64,000 nucleotides of DNA, from the NCBI GenBank assembly GCA_015680685.1, contig MNCI01021399.1, positions 1,514,228 through 1,578,227 of the forward strand, given 5' to 3'. The stretch is from Gnetum montanum. Lineage: Eukaryota; Streptophyta; Gnetopsida; Gnetales; Gnetaceae. The position numbers and the translations under genes were made by a program. Shown here piece after piece: positions 33,229 to 43,851 of this stretch. Each line of letters opens with the position of its first letter. The first letter of the stretch is position 1. The notes below the pieces were generated by a model. It did not search any database, was not told the DNA's origin, and saw only the letters and a program-made list of their open reading frames with translations.

Positions 33229-35498
33229 TAGTTATGATCCTTAACATACCTCACAAAAGAGAAAATGAAGAAGTTACCTCATATGAACAAGTCATAGTAA
33301 GTGAACCCAATCCGCATAATACCCACTATTGTAGACTTACAGATATTATAAACACCACTCAACAAAAAACTAGGAATAACTCTTATACTTCTTCCAAAAA
33401 AAGAGTTCCTAGTCAAAATAACATGAATAACCAAATAGGACCATCCCAAGTAAATGTTCAACAATAATCAAACTCACCTTCTATACTTAGAAGAACTCCA
33501 CCTAAACATGAAGTCAAAGATGAACATAAAGCTTATGATCTAGTTGAGGATTTGAAAAGAGTTAAAGCCAACATCTCTACGTATGATCTTTTACATTTTG
33601 ATGAAATGAAAGATGTGATCCAAAAGATAGTTCATACACTTGAAACCAATAAAGAAAAATCCCCAACAACTGAAAAACATGTTCATTTTGCAGAAATTCC
33701 TAATGCTTTATCAATACAAAACTCAAGAAATTTCATGTTGAACAAGAAACATCAACCACATTTCTTAACAATTTTGATTATTTAAAGAAAGAATGTTCAT
33801 AATTGCTTAATGAATTTTGACACAACTATTAGCATCATGCCATTAGAAGTGTGCAAAATGTCAGGAGCACAAATGCTAACACAAGCAAAAAGTGCGATAC
33901 AACTTGATGGATCTAACATACCTATGGTAGGGTCATTAAAAGGACTGAAAATGCAACTTAAAAAATACCATACTTTCACATGTTATATAGATATTTTGGT
34001 AGTTGACATGTCATCCACTTATGGTGTGCTTCTATTAAGGACTTTCGAAGCCTAGTTTGGGGGCTTCTTTAGGTCAAATTTTTTAAAATTATTAATCTCT
34101 ATTAAATAAATATATGAATATGTTGTTATACCAAGAGAACCTTTTTATAAACATGTGATAACAACTTTTAATCAACAAAATCACTCTTTGGAAAACCAAA
34201 ATACTAATCTTTATATTGGAGTTATTAAAGTTGGACTTGACGAACATGTTATAAATGAAGATGTGAGTGAAATATTAGAAATAAATCCTTTTGCTTATAC
34301 AAATTCCACCCAATATTACCAAAATTTTAGAGAATATGAAGAAATTTATGAAGATACCTTGCCTTATCATCAACATGATGGAAAAATATTTCTTTTTGGT
34401 GACCCACCACCATTAGAAAATAACAAAGATATAAATGAGATTCTAACCATCAAAACATTAGAAGGTGAGCCAAATTTTGATGACATATCCATTGAACATG
34501 TTCCTAGAGAAGATAATTATGTTCTTGATGCATTAGCTCAAATGGCCATTATTTTAGATGTCCCTTTTAGACACAATGCTTGGGATTCTCAAATTATTAT
34601 TGAAAATGTTAAATCCTATTCTATTTTAGATCATATCTTTTTTTCCAAGTTTTGATGATGATAATCATATTCATGAATTTTAATTTTCCAATGGTAATTT
34701 TAGTGATTAATGTTTTAAAGTTTCTCAAATTAATGAAGTTATATCAAATAATGTCATATTTTTCAAATAAAATCTCTCCTAAAATAGAAACTAGAAGCTT
34801 TATTTGATAACTTACATACCAAAACTAAAGAAATATCTAAAAATAATAATTGAAAAATATTAGCTAAAACAAAAACAATTCAAATTCAAAAGAAAGGACA
34901 ACGCTACCTTATTCAAATAGGAGTTTACTTACATGTAGATGAAAAACAAAACTTGATTGAATTGTTACATGAATTTAATGATGTTTTAGCTTGGACTTAT
35001 GAGAATTGTAAAACTTTCAATCCTCTAGTGATGCCACACATTATACCTCTTAAGCCCAAAACCAAACCATTTAGATAAAAACTTAAACTTGTTAATCTCA
35101 AGAATGAAACATTGATGAAGGAAGAAATTGATAAGCCTTTAGAATCTAAAAATATTTATCCTATGAGACATTCAAGTTGGGTATCAAATTTAGTGCCTAT
35201 TAGAGAACAAACAATTGAATTTCAACATTGATTTTTGTAACCTTAATCATCAATAAATTTTTAAAAGATTATTGAACAAGAAATATGTAGGTAAGTCTTT
35301 AAAGTAGGAGATCTAGTCCTAAAAAGAGATAGAGGGTCTAGTCAAATAGGTCCTCAAAACAAGTTTTCTCCTATGTGGTCGGCCTCATACCAAGTCACAA
35401 ATGTCAATGGCCCTAATGTTTACAAAGTTGCTAATTTGCAAGGATACAGATTAAATAGAAATTTTAATGCATTTCATTTAAAGCATTTTGATGAGCTG
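33229..35498 (+). pseudogene. Element A pol remnant: protease, partial RT, integrase C-terminus
   Basis: This is the plus-strand continuation of the gag at 15689-16110. 33229-33785 is a polar Gag/protease linker. 33810-34055 is a protease-like segment (MSGAQMLTQAKSAIQLDGS; the catalytic site itself is not clear). 34155-34655 contains IEHVPREDNYVLDALAQMA, the C-terminal signature of RNase H, which is out of place before RT. About 34900-35230 is an RT N-terminus (ELLHEFNDVLAWTYEN, then PLKPKTKPF). A deletion then joins it near 35270 to an integrase C-terminus (VGDLVLKRDR, FHLKHFDEL). The YxDD and DDE cores are missing. It ends at the G LTR. Confidence 0.75.
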
Positions 35499-36387
35499 TG
35501 AAAGGTACCCCTACACACAATGATACAAATCACGAAGTGTTCATGCATGATCTAATCAAATTCCATGGAATCTATAGTTTTCTAATGCATTAGTTCTCTA
35601 GGAAGTAAACTAGATGTTGAGAATGTTCATTGTCTTCCCAACTACACTTGTGAAGCTCAAGGGTATGGTTTAAGTGTAATTGAGGCCATGATTTTTATCA
35701 TTTTATATTTTATGATTTTGATGCTTAATATAAATAGGATAGAGAATAAAGTAATTTAATGTCTACTTTAATCTAATTGGCTAACTATTGTTCAACTAGT
35801 TCTAACATAAGTATCCAGCCCCACTTGTCGTACACATTCTAAACACATATAACGTTGTTGGGCTACCAAGTGTTAAGTGCTATTAGGATTACCAAACATC
35901 ATACATATGCTTCAAGCAGTTGTATGTATGTATTTACTTAATTGTTATTTAGCTTATATCACTTAATAACTTAATTAGCTTAATTACTAAAGAACATTGA
36001 ATAATTGACTAAAAACATTAAATGCATGAATAAAACATTTAAGCTATCAAGAATGCTACAACATTTATCAAGAAGCTTGTCTTTATTGCCACACACACTA
36101 CCGTGTTTAGGTACAATAGTGTTTGAATAAAGATCTGTACACTCAATGACTCTTGCTGCAAGAACTTAGGAAAGTATTCTAATTTTCAAATGTAAAAAAT
36201 ATAAGAGATTTGCTATAACTATGACAAGATATCCCCAAAACATAATGGGTTGACATGTAGTTATAAGCAAGAACAAGCTCTACATTGATAGGGCCATGTT
36301 AATGCATCAAATAATTTGTTGATGGGGTCTCGTCAATGCAGCCGAGTTGATAAAGCCTCATTAACATAGCCAATTCGTGACTCATAA
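35489..36387 (-). repeat. Element G LTR (minus), diverged member of the B/D/F family
   Basis: On the plus strand it runs from TGATGAGCTGTGAAAGG to CGTGACTCATAA. Family words are present in order (TACCCCTACAC, GATCTAATCAAATTCC, GTCTTCCCAAC, GATTACCAA). The dyad/TATA module is not recognisable. The LTR is followed by the same G-rich tract and internal sequence (36388-36450) as D and F, so it is a 3' LTR of a truncated minus-strand element inserted just after A's integrase. Confidence 0.72.
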
Positions 36388-37030
36388 TACCCCCATGACT
36401 AAACATAAGAGTTCTTTTTACAAAATTGGGAAGGTATGGGATTATTGATTAGCACATGACACAACAAAACTATAATGACAAAACTAAGTGCTCGGGTGTA
36501 TAGATCAACAAAATTAGAAATTTGTAATGTTCATGATATGATTTAAATATGATCATGGTAGACATTTGTGCTTTTCAAATATGATTTTAATAATCAATAT
36601 GATCATTTGAGTTGCTAAGCATTGGATTGTCATAACACCATTTGAGAATAATGTAAGTATTATGATCTCTATATATTATTTATGTTATATCATATTACTA
36701 TTATATAAAATATCCTTTATATGATATATATTTAATAATTCTATGATTCTTTCCAATCTATTTCAAGGTTTTGTTTAGTTTTATTAGTTATGCTAGATTA
36801 TGGAGGATGAGATTTATGCTAAATTATCATGTTATTATCATGGTCATGTGAATGTAGGACATGTGAGGTTGGAGAATGGTTAGCCATAATCACTAGGTGA
36901 CCTTATAATATTTTATTTTCCCTCTCATAAGTCCCATCCCTCAAGTTTGATGACCCATGGCTATCCTTTGAGTAATAAGATTAAGTGTGTTCCTCTCCAG
37001 TTGAGAACCCTTAGCCACCCAAAAAACCTG
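36388..37030. other. Element G internal scrap and AT-rich DNA
   Basis: 36388-36530 resembles the 3' internal end of D and F (GGGAAGGTATGGGATTATTGATT). Beyond that I see only AT-rich sequence without coding or repeat signal. Confidence 0.45.
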
Positions 37031-37108
37031 TTATGATGTTGTCTAGCTTATAATCTCAAATACCATAAAATTTCAGGTCTTGGCATCATGATTGCAAATA
37101 TGATTAAG

Positions 37109-38231
37109 TGTCAGAACAATGGCACTTTCAATGCCCTACTACGCTGCATAGCGTAGCACCCTGCTACGTTGCATAGCGTAGCACCTTATTACGCTACATT
37201 GTTATGTGCGGCTACGTTGCTACATATCTTAGTGTAGTGTAGCACCCTGCTACGCTACATAGCATAGCGTAGCATAGCACCTTGTTACAATATGTTGTTA
37301 TGTGCTGTTACATGCTGCTACACTGCTATGTCACATAACGTAGCACCCTATTATGATACATTATTACGCGCTGTTATGCGCTGCTACGTAGCATAGCGTA
37401 GCACCTTGTTACACTACATTGTTGCGCGCTATTATGCACTACTACACTGCATAGAGTAGCACTCTGTTACGTACACTATTACATGTTGTTACACATTGTT
37501 ACGTTCTCTTACACATAGTTACCTACTGTACTACCACGTGGCACCTGATCTACATTTTTGGGCTAACCCTAGCCCTATAAATACCTCTACGATCTCTTTT
37601 TTCAAGGGGAGGAGGAAAAAGAATAGAGGCTTGCATTTTCTTCACCAGAAAGGCATTTTGGCATTTTTTTGACATCTTGGTACCTAGCTTCGTGGGCGAA
37701 TGAGATCTAGAGCACACCACACCGACAGAGAGGCACAACTACATCACATGGTATACTGTGACCACCGACCTAGGAGGCACAATTTATTATAGTGAACACC
37801 ATATTTCATAGCCCGACACCACCAAGGCTGTGACTCTGCTCCTACTATGCCTATTGTACACCTTGTATACCTATACCCATTTTTTAGGGTAGTGCATCTT
37901 CATATTCAAACTCTCTTTTTGGCTAATTACAACATTTATTTTTTGGCATTGTTAAATTTTTAATTGTGTCCACTGTCTTTTTATGCACTTTATCATGTTG
38001 CTACTGTTGTGCACATACGTTTTCTTTTATTCTACCACTAGGTGTCCCATTCAAAATCATTGTTTGCAAAAGGGTTATTATACACCTATTAAGTCCTTGT
38101 TTGATTGATAAGACCATCCAAGGCACCCTGAATCCATTTTCTACAGCAAGGCCCTCATGCGGATTCGGGGTTAGGCTATGCACCCAAAGACCTCTCAGTG
38201 TTTCCAACCACTGATGTTTTCTGTCGCTACA
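37109..38231 (+). repeat. Element C 5' LTR (Tat-like)
   Basis: The 3' end is secure: CTGTCGCTACA at 38231 is followed by five T's and a primer site, and the last 140 bp resemble the T1/T2 LTR end (AAGGCACCCTGAATCCATTTTC, GTTTCCAACCACTGATG). The start is not secure: TGTCAGAACAATGG at about 37109 is the best TG, and 37029 is an alternative. A TATA box CTATAAATACC lies near 37573-37582, and the upstream half is a tandem array. Confidence 0.72.
37139..37480. repeat. 58-bp tandem array in the C LTR
   Basis: GTAGCACC-type landmarks stand at about 37153, 37178, 37239, 37274, 37340, 37398 and 37456. The last three are spaced exactly 58 bp. Each unit holds inverted words such as GCTACGCTGCATAGCGTAGC. 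It lies 100-400 bp upstream of the TATA box. Confidence 0.8.
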
Positions 38232-38236
38232 ATTTT

Positions 38237-38254
38237 TGGCGCTAGAAGGAGGGC
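38237..38254 (+). other. Element C primer binding site
   Basis: TGGCGCTAGAAGGAGGGC lies five bases after the LTR end, as in T1. The primer tRNA is not assigned. Confidence 0.75.
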
Positions 38255-38561
38255 TGAACCATTTTTATCTACATTTTTTATGAGCAGTTGATCAAAACTC
38301 TGGATGTTCTAGAAGGCATAACAAATTCTCAGAGCGTAGCAAGCTCTAGCATAGCGAGTGTAGCACCAGAGTGGGCCATTTTTAGCAGTTTTTACACTTA
38401 GCATTTTTTTCTGCATTTCCATACTTAGCATTTTTTCTGCACTTTTACACTTAGCCTTTTTTCTGCTATTGGCAGATTTAGTCATTTTTTTCTTTCTTTG
38501 TAGTTTTCAGAGTTGGCCATTTTCTGTAAATAGCAACTCTCACAACCTGATCTATAAATAT

Positions 38562-39446
38562 GAATCTAGATCAACCTTCCACATTGGTGTCTAACACATT
38601 TGATACCACAATCTAGCCAAAGCATGCTGCATTAAGCCATGAAAAATAAAATTTTATTTGTGCCAAAATCCAAGTAGGACTACCAGTGGATTACCTTGAT
38701 TTAGAGGCAAAATAGGACTATGAACGAGTCCACCAGAGCAGACGAGAGTAGAACCCCTCCTTGTTTGACATAATCCCACTCACGGAGTCCTATCACTAGT
38801 TTTTGTTCCAACTCATTCGTGCAAACAAGCATGATGCAGGGATAACCTATGAGAAAGACTCACAGAATGAGGAAAATAAGTTTGAGGCCCACTTTGAGCA
38901 TGAGAGCCCCCTCCACACCATCTTCCAACAACCACTCCTTATTACAACCCCTCCTTAGTTTGGTCCACCCGTCCCCTCCAAGATAGTGACCATGCCAATT
39001 CAACCTTCCTTGCAAGCAACTAATGCATTTTCCCAACACTATGCTCATGCAGGGGCCACCTCCTAGCCACAACCAACTCAGGAATCTTACATCCTACCTA
39101 TCTCATCAGTGTCTGTAATGTCTGTCCAACCCACCCATGTGTGGCCCACTGCAATCACTGCACCCATCGCTCAGCCATTCCATCAACACCCATCTGCTAC
39201 AACGTTAAACTGGCAGACTTCACAACCAACACAAGCCTAGCTAATGCAACCCACTAGCACGTCCTCGAGCTTGGATTAGACATTCCATCTAATCCAAAGC
39301 TTGACAGAGGAGATCAACCAACTTAAGGCTACCTCCTTTGACTCCATCAAGGTGGTGGACTTTTATGGAGATGGGCCCATAAGTCCTACAGTACCACCCC
39401 TAACTCTTCCAACTGGATCCCAACTGCCTCGATTTACCCAACACCA
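38562..39446 (+). pseudogene. Element C Gag N-terminal part, truncated
   Basis: The first half is a degenerate Gln/Pro/Thr-rich region. From 39262 it matches T1 Gag (QLKATSFDSIKVVDFYGDG, then PPLTLPTGSQLPRF; T1 has VMDFYHDDPISL and LPPRMPLPHF). It stops at about 39446 and the rest of C is absent. Several in-frame TAG/TGA codons show it is dead. Confidence 0.72.
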
Positions 39447-39630
39447 CTTTCTTAGTGTCAAATGTGTATTATTGTCACAAAAACTCAACTTTTGTCAATC
39501 TATAATATCTTACTTTCCTAACTTATTATGAGCTAGTTAATCTATCAAGGGAGGTTTATTGGTGAAGTTATTGAAAATCAAAGATCCACCTTAGGTGCTA
39601 TCTCCCTCACCCTTAGGATAGGATTGTAAT
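39447..39630. other. Short spacer between C and D
   Basis: No feature is recognised. It separates the truncated C gag from the outer edge of the D LTR. Confidence 0.4.
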
Positions 39631-40456
39631 TGATGGGCAGTGAGGTATCCCTACACTTAACCATATGAATATGAGCATCCACGCATGATCCAGACAAATT
39701 CCAAGGACTAAGTGCTTATGCGCCTTTGTGGAACAAGAATGGGTTGATCAATCATTGTCTTCCCAAGCTTACTTGTATGTCATGATTGTATAGTTAACTA
39801 AACTTGAGGCACATGATTTTTATACCTTTTACGTGTTTTTATGTCTTAATACTAATAAGGGAGGAGAGAGATAACTAAGTAACTAATTAAATTTGACTAC
39901 TTATTAACTAGGCTCTAACTAATCCTAACACCAATATTCGTTCTCACTTGCTGGACACATCTTGAACTAGTGCAACACTACAGGAATTACCAAACGCTAA
40001 TCGTTACTGGGTTACCAAGTGTTACACGCATGCTTGAAGTGATCGTACTGTGTGTGCTTACTTAGGAGAGTTGTAGGGTGAGAGAGAATCATTCATTAGC
40101 TAAGGAAATTATTAAGTAATAGTAATTAACATTAATTAACCTATTCTGAATGCTGCCAAGTTTATCACAAAGTTTTTCTTTATTTCTGTACACAAGGTGT
40201 GCTTAGGTACACAATGCTCGAATAAAGATTTGTGTACTTTATGACTCCTACTGCGGGCATGCAGAAATAATTCTAACTTTGAGAGGGAGAAAATCCAAGA
40301 GTTTGGGTAAGGGACTAAGACTAACTATGTAAACCAAGTGCGCCTACCTCTTATTTATAAGCAATGAGGTAGGTTACGATATTGTGTATGTGATATCACA
40401 TGGAAGGCCATGATATCATGTACATGATATCATAGATGCGATATCGCGGCTCATCA
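39631..40456 (-). repeat. Element D 3' LTR
   Basis: 826 bp, TGATGGGCAGTGAGG to GCGGCTCATCA on the plus strand. The dyad pair is centred at 40387.5 and 40421.5 (34 bp apart); the second is a perfect 24-bp palindrome at 40410-40433 with core CATGTACATG. In minus sense TATAAATAAGAGG follows at about 40360-40350. A G-rich polypurine tract (GTCATGGGGGTA) abuts it at 40457-40470. Confidence 0.87.
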
Positions 40457-40470
40457 TACCCCCATGACTA

Positions 40471-42347
40471 AATGAAAATGCATCCTCAAGTTCCTTACAA
40501 AATATTGGGAAGGTATGGAATTATTGATTGAATGGGAACTAACAGCAACAGGGAATAACAGACTCAAAGTGCCTGGTGAATGGATCGACAAACATATTAC
40601 AACATTGGTGTTCACATCCTTTGTGGTGAACACTATATATGGATGACATCCAGACCTTCACTTGATAGCTCGAAGAGAAAGAGGGAGAAAATAAAATGAG
40701 GCGTGTTGCTGCCAATGCTAAGATTGCACCCTTCATTATTTATCCATAGCCATGTGACCAGACTTGTTCCTGCTGTAAAGGTTACAGCTCTAGTCCATCC
40801 CGAGTGCTTCCTCCTATTCTAGTCCATAGTTCATGTAATCACCATCTTCACACACAACATAGTTACGAATGAGTAAGGATAAGTAAGCCATAATGCAATT
40901 GATACCTTGCCTCGATATAAAGTGCATTGGCTAGGTTGTGGTTATGGAAAAAATTGGGTTAGAGGTTTATTACTGATAACTACCCAAGGTGTAGGGGTTA
41001 GGCAAGTAGTAGAATGGAGAAATTGAAAAATTTGTGCTAGGGCCCCCATGACTAAGAGTGAACTCTGATAGTAATAAGATGGAAAAATATAAGGGACAAG
41101 AAAGATGGGAAAAAATAACAATGGTAATGCCAATAAAGTGGATGTCAAAGATGGGGATGAAACAAGAAATGGTTGATTGCAGAGAATGTTTAAGGAAAAA
41201 AACTTAACAACTGCACCAAAAAGGAATGCCAATGGGTCCTCCCCAAAGTAAGGTCATGCCCTTTATGCCCCGACAAATCCACAAAATAAAAAGTTCGTAG
41301 ACTCTAGGAATGTCATTTGGAAGTAAGAGTTAAAAAACTTACCCTCAAGAATTTACCAAGGAAGAACAATGCATCAACCAAGATATGGACTAATCATAAA
41401 ACTAGAAATGAGGTGGAAAATGGAAAGGAAGATGGAGAGTAGAAATGGAATGGAATCCTAAGAGAAAAGTTGTGTAATGTCCCTTGTGTATGTCAGGGTT
41501 AATGTGACTGAGTAGAACTCATTCCAAATCTAGACTCAAACCAACCACACTCAATGACCTCGCATCAATACGCTTGGCCAATCCATCCTCTTGAAGCAAC
41601 AAGAATGCCTCCACAAAGAGTCACCACCATCCCAAGGAGAGTGAGATGGAGAAGCAAGAAGTGAAAAAGGACCTTAGTTAGAGGAAAATTTTAGGCATGG
41701 ATAACATGCCTTTCTAGTGCCATAACCAGTGCCTGTAACCCATATTGTTTTATTATGTCTAAGGGTGTGCTTTGAATTACCACCTTTTTTTTACATGAGA
41801 ACCACACCATGCAAAGACTTATTTTTATTTACTCAACTTCTTGATATTTGATCGATGGCAGAATGGCAAAAAATCCAAGAAAAATCATCCAAGCATCCAA
41901 GAGAATGGCCAACACAAATGCATCAAATCCCCTCAAAGTCACATCCTTTTCAACCATTGAGTCCTTCCTTTAGTTTAAAAAATACCAAGCCACCAATTTA
42001 TTAAGAAGTTGATTAGAAAAAGGGACTGTACAGTTCCAAGCCAAGGGAGACCACAGAGTTGAATGGATGAATGTATGATGTGGACTTATTGCCTATTTTA
42101 TCAAAAGAACCATATCATAATATCAACATCATAATTCAGAGGTAAAAACCAAACATTAGCAATCAATAGTATATAATTCAATCCACCATTAGTAGCACTT
42201 ATTGTATGATGAGTGAAAGTAATCAACCAAACAAATAAATAGTAAAAATATGAACAATGGTGTAAACCAAAAATAAGAAATATTGAAAAAATGTGTAAAA
42301 CAAAAATGTGTAAAAAAGATATAAAAAGAGTTGAGGGCTTAGAATGG
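40471..42347 (-). other. Element D 3' internal region
   Basis: This lies between integrase and the 3' LTR. The first 100 bp resemble the same position in F and G, and 41230-41340 resembles F's spacer at 10560-10690. The F cargo gene is absent here: none of its blocks is found on either strand. Short open frames (40942-41232, 42101-42424) are low-complexity hydrophobic readings and are not called. Confidence 0.5.
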
Positions 42348-42749
42348 TTAGCATTGGTGGCCATCTCCCCCATGACTAAGTTGGAAGGAGGAGAACTGAA
42401 ATAGTAAGCAAGGTTTTCCACCAATAGCGGTAGTATGAGTATTGGCTAATCTAAGCTCATGGAAAGGTTTGATTTGTTGGATGTTGACCAACAATTTCTT
42501 ATCTGGGCTCTCGAGTTTGTATATCATCATGGCCTCTGAAGAAAAATTTTTATGGATGACATAAGGGCTTTCCCATAGCATTTGAAATTTGGTACATTGT
42601 GGCACATGTGTGGGATTCTAGTAGAGAACCTTATCTCGTGGTTGATATGTAACTTTTCTAATTCTTAGGTCATGGTCATGTTTATTAAAGGCCTTGTGCA
42701 ATTTGTTAGATGATATGGTGGGCAATCAATTCTCATCTAGTAGGTTAAT
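42348..42749 (-). pseudogene. Element D integrase C-terminal fragment
   Basis: The minus frame 42605-42425 reads MLWESPYVIHKNFSSEAMMI and IKPFHELRLANTH. This is the GPY/F-like C-terminal module that follows the catalytic core of gypsy integrases. The catalytic core is cut off at 42749 by the E LTR. It places D's 3' LTR about 1.9 kb downstream. Confidence 0.75.
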
Positions 42750-43710
42750 TGATGAGACATGAATTGCACAGGCCGCAATATCGCATCCCCTACAATATCG
42801 CGTACGCGATATCGCGTCTTTCCTTGCAATATCGCGTACGTGATATCGCGGTCCACCACCAAATCTATAAATAAGAGGTGGCACTCCCCTCATTTCCAAT
42901 CATAGGTAAAAAGTAGCAAAGCTCTGGTGGATTGATCACCCTAGAGATAGAATATTTTCCATGTGCCCATAGTAGGAGTCCCCCAAGTGAACGGTTCTTT
43001 ATTCAAGCAGCTTTGTACCTGAACGCAAGTTGTGTACGGTAATAAAGACGAGCTTTGTGGATAAACCTTGCAATGCATGGATAGGTTTAATTAATGTTAT
43101 TTACTACTTTCCTAGTAACGCGGCATGAGTACGACTTGGTTAAGAGCATTGACGAATGTGTACGGCTAGCCAAGGAACTAGCTACTCATCGCGAGTAGAT
43201 TCTCTCACCCTTTCCTCCTAGAACGTGGGACAAGTATGACTTGATTATGAGCATCTACGGATGTGTACGGCTAGTCAAGGAATTGGCTGCTTGTCACACT
43301 TAGGTTAGTTAAGTGCCTCAGTATGACCACTTCGAGCACGTGCATTACATGTGGTAATCCCAGTAACGATTAGCATTTGGTAGCCACAGTTGCACAGTTC
43401 AGGGTGTGTACGGAAAGTGGGAACGGATGCTGACGCTAGGACTTAGTGTTGTAGTTAGAATTAGTTTTAGTTCCTCAACCCTTCACCTTTTAGCATAGGA
43501 TATAAACTACAAAATACCAAAAAAATCATATACCTCAAACTTACTTAACCATACACCGTGACAGCAACAAGTAAGTCTGGGAAGACAACGAATGGTTAAC
43601 CCCAAGTGTTCCTTGTGGCGTTTAGGCATTTAGTCTGCGGAGTTCGACCAGATCGTGTGTGTGACACTCATTTCATATGGTTGAGTGTAGGGGTACCTTG
43701 CCACTCATCA
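42750..43710 (+). repeat. Element E 5' LTR
   Basis: 961 bp, TGATGAGACATGAATTG to GCCACTCATCA, plus strand. It is longer than its relatives because a segment of about 100 bp is tandemly duplicated (about 43109-43200 and 43211-43300, each with GTGTACGGCTAG). Dyads: ATATCGCGTACGCGATAT, perfect, at 42795-42812, and a one-mismatch copy at 42829-42846. TATAAATA lies at 42866-42873. It appears to be the least deaminated member. Confidence 0.9.
42795..42873 (+). promoter_or_regulatory. Twin dyads and TATA box of the E LTR
   Basis: Dyad centres at 42803.5 and 42837.5 are 34 bp apart, and TATAAATA starts about 16 bp beyond the second GATATCGCG. This copy is the closest to a family consensus. Confidence 0.72.
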
Positions 43711-43711
43711 T

Positions 43712-43730
43712 TGGCGCCGTTGCTGGGGAC
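43712..43730 (+). other. Element E primer binding site, tRNA-Asp type
   Basis: TGGCGCCGTTGCTGGGGAC follows the LTR after one base. From established knowledge of plant tRNAs it complements the 3' end of tRNA-Asp (one mismatch in the first 18 bases), as in Athila-like elements. Confidence 0.82.
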
Positions 43731-43851
43731 TAAGTGTTTTTACGCCAATTAGAACATTAGGAAATTTTTCACATCGTTGTTAGCTTTAACGAACCTTTGG
43801 GTTAATCAGTTAATTAAGAACACATATAACGGTGAATAGCACACCATTAGA

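Noticed and set aside
38001-38214. Short frames on both strands at the C LTR end
   Set aside because: They lie within R/U5 of the LTR, next to the primer site, and have no conserved protein block.
40942-41232. Hydrophobic 96-residue minus-strand frame in D
   Set aside because: Low-complexity Leu/Phe/Pro reading of A/G-rich non-coding DNA. No homologous frame in F or G.
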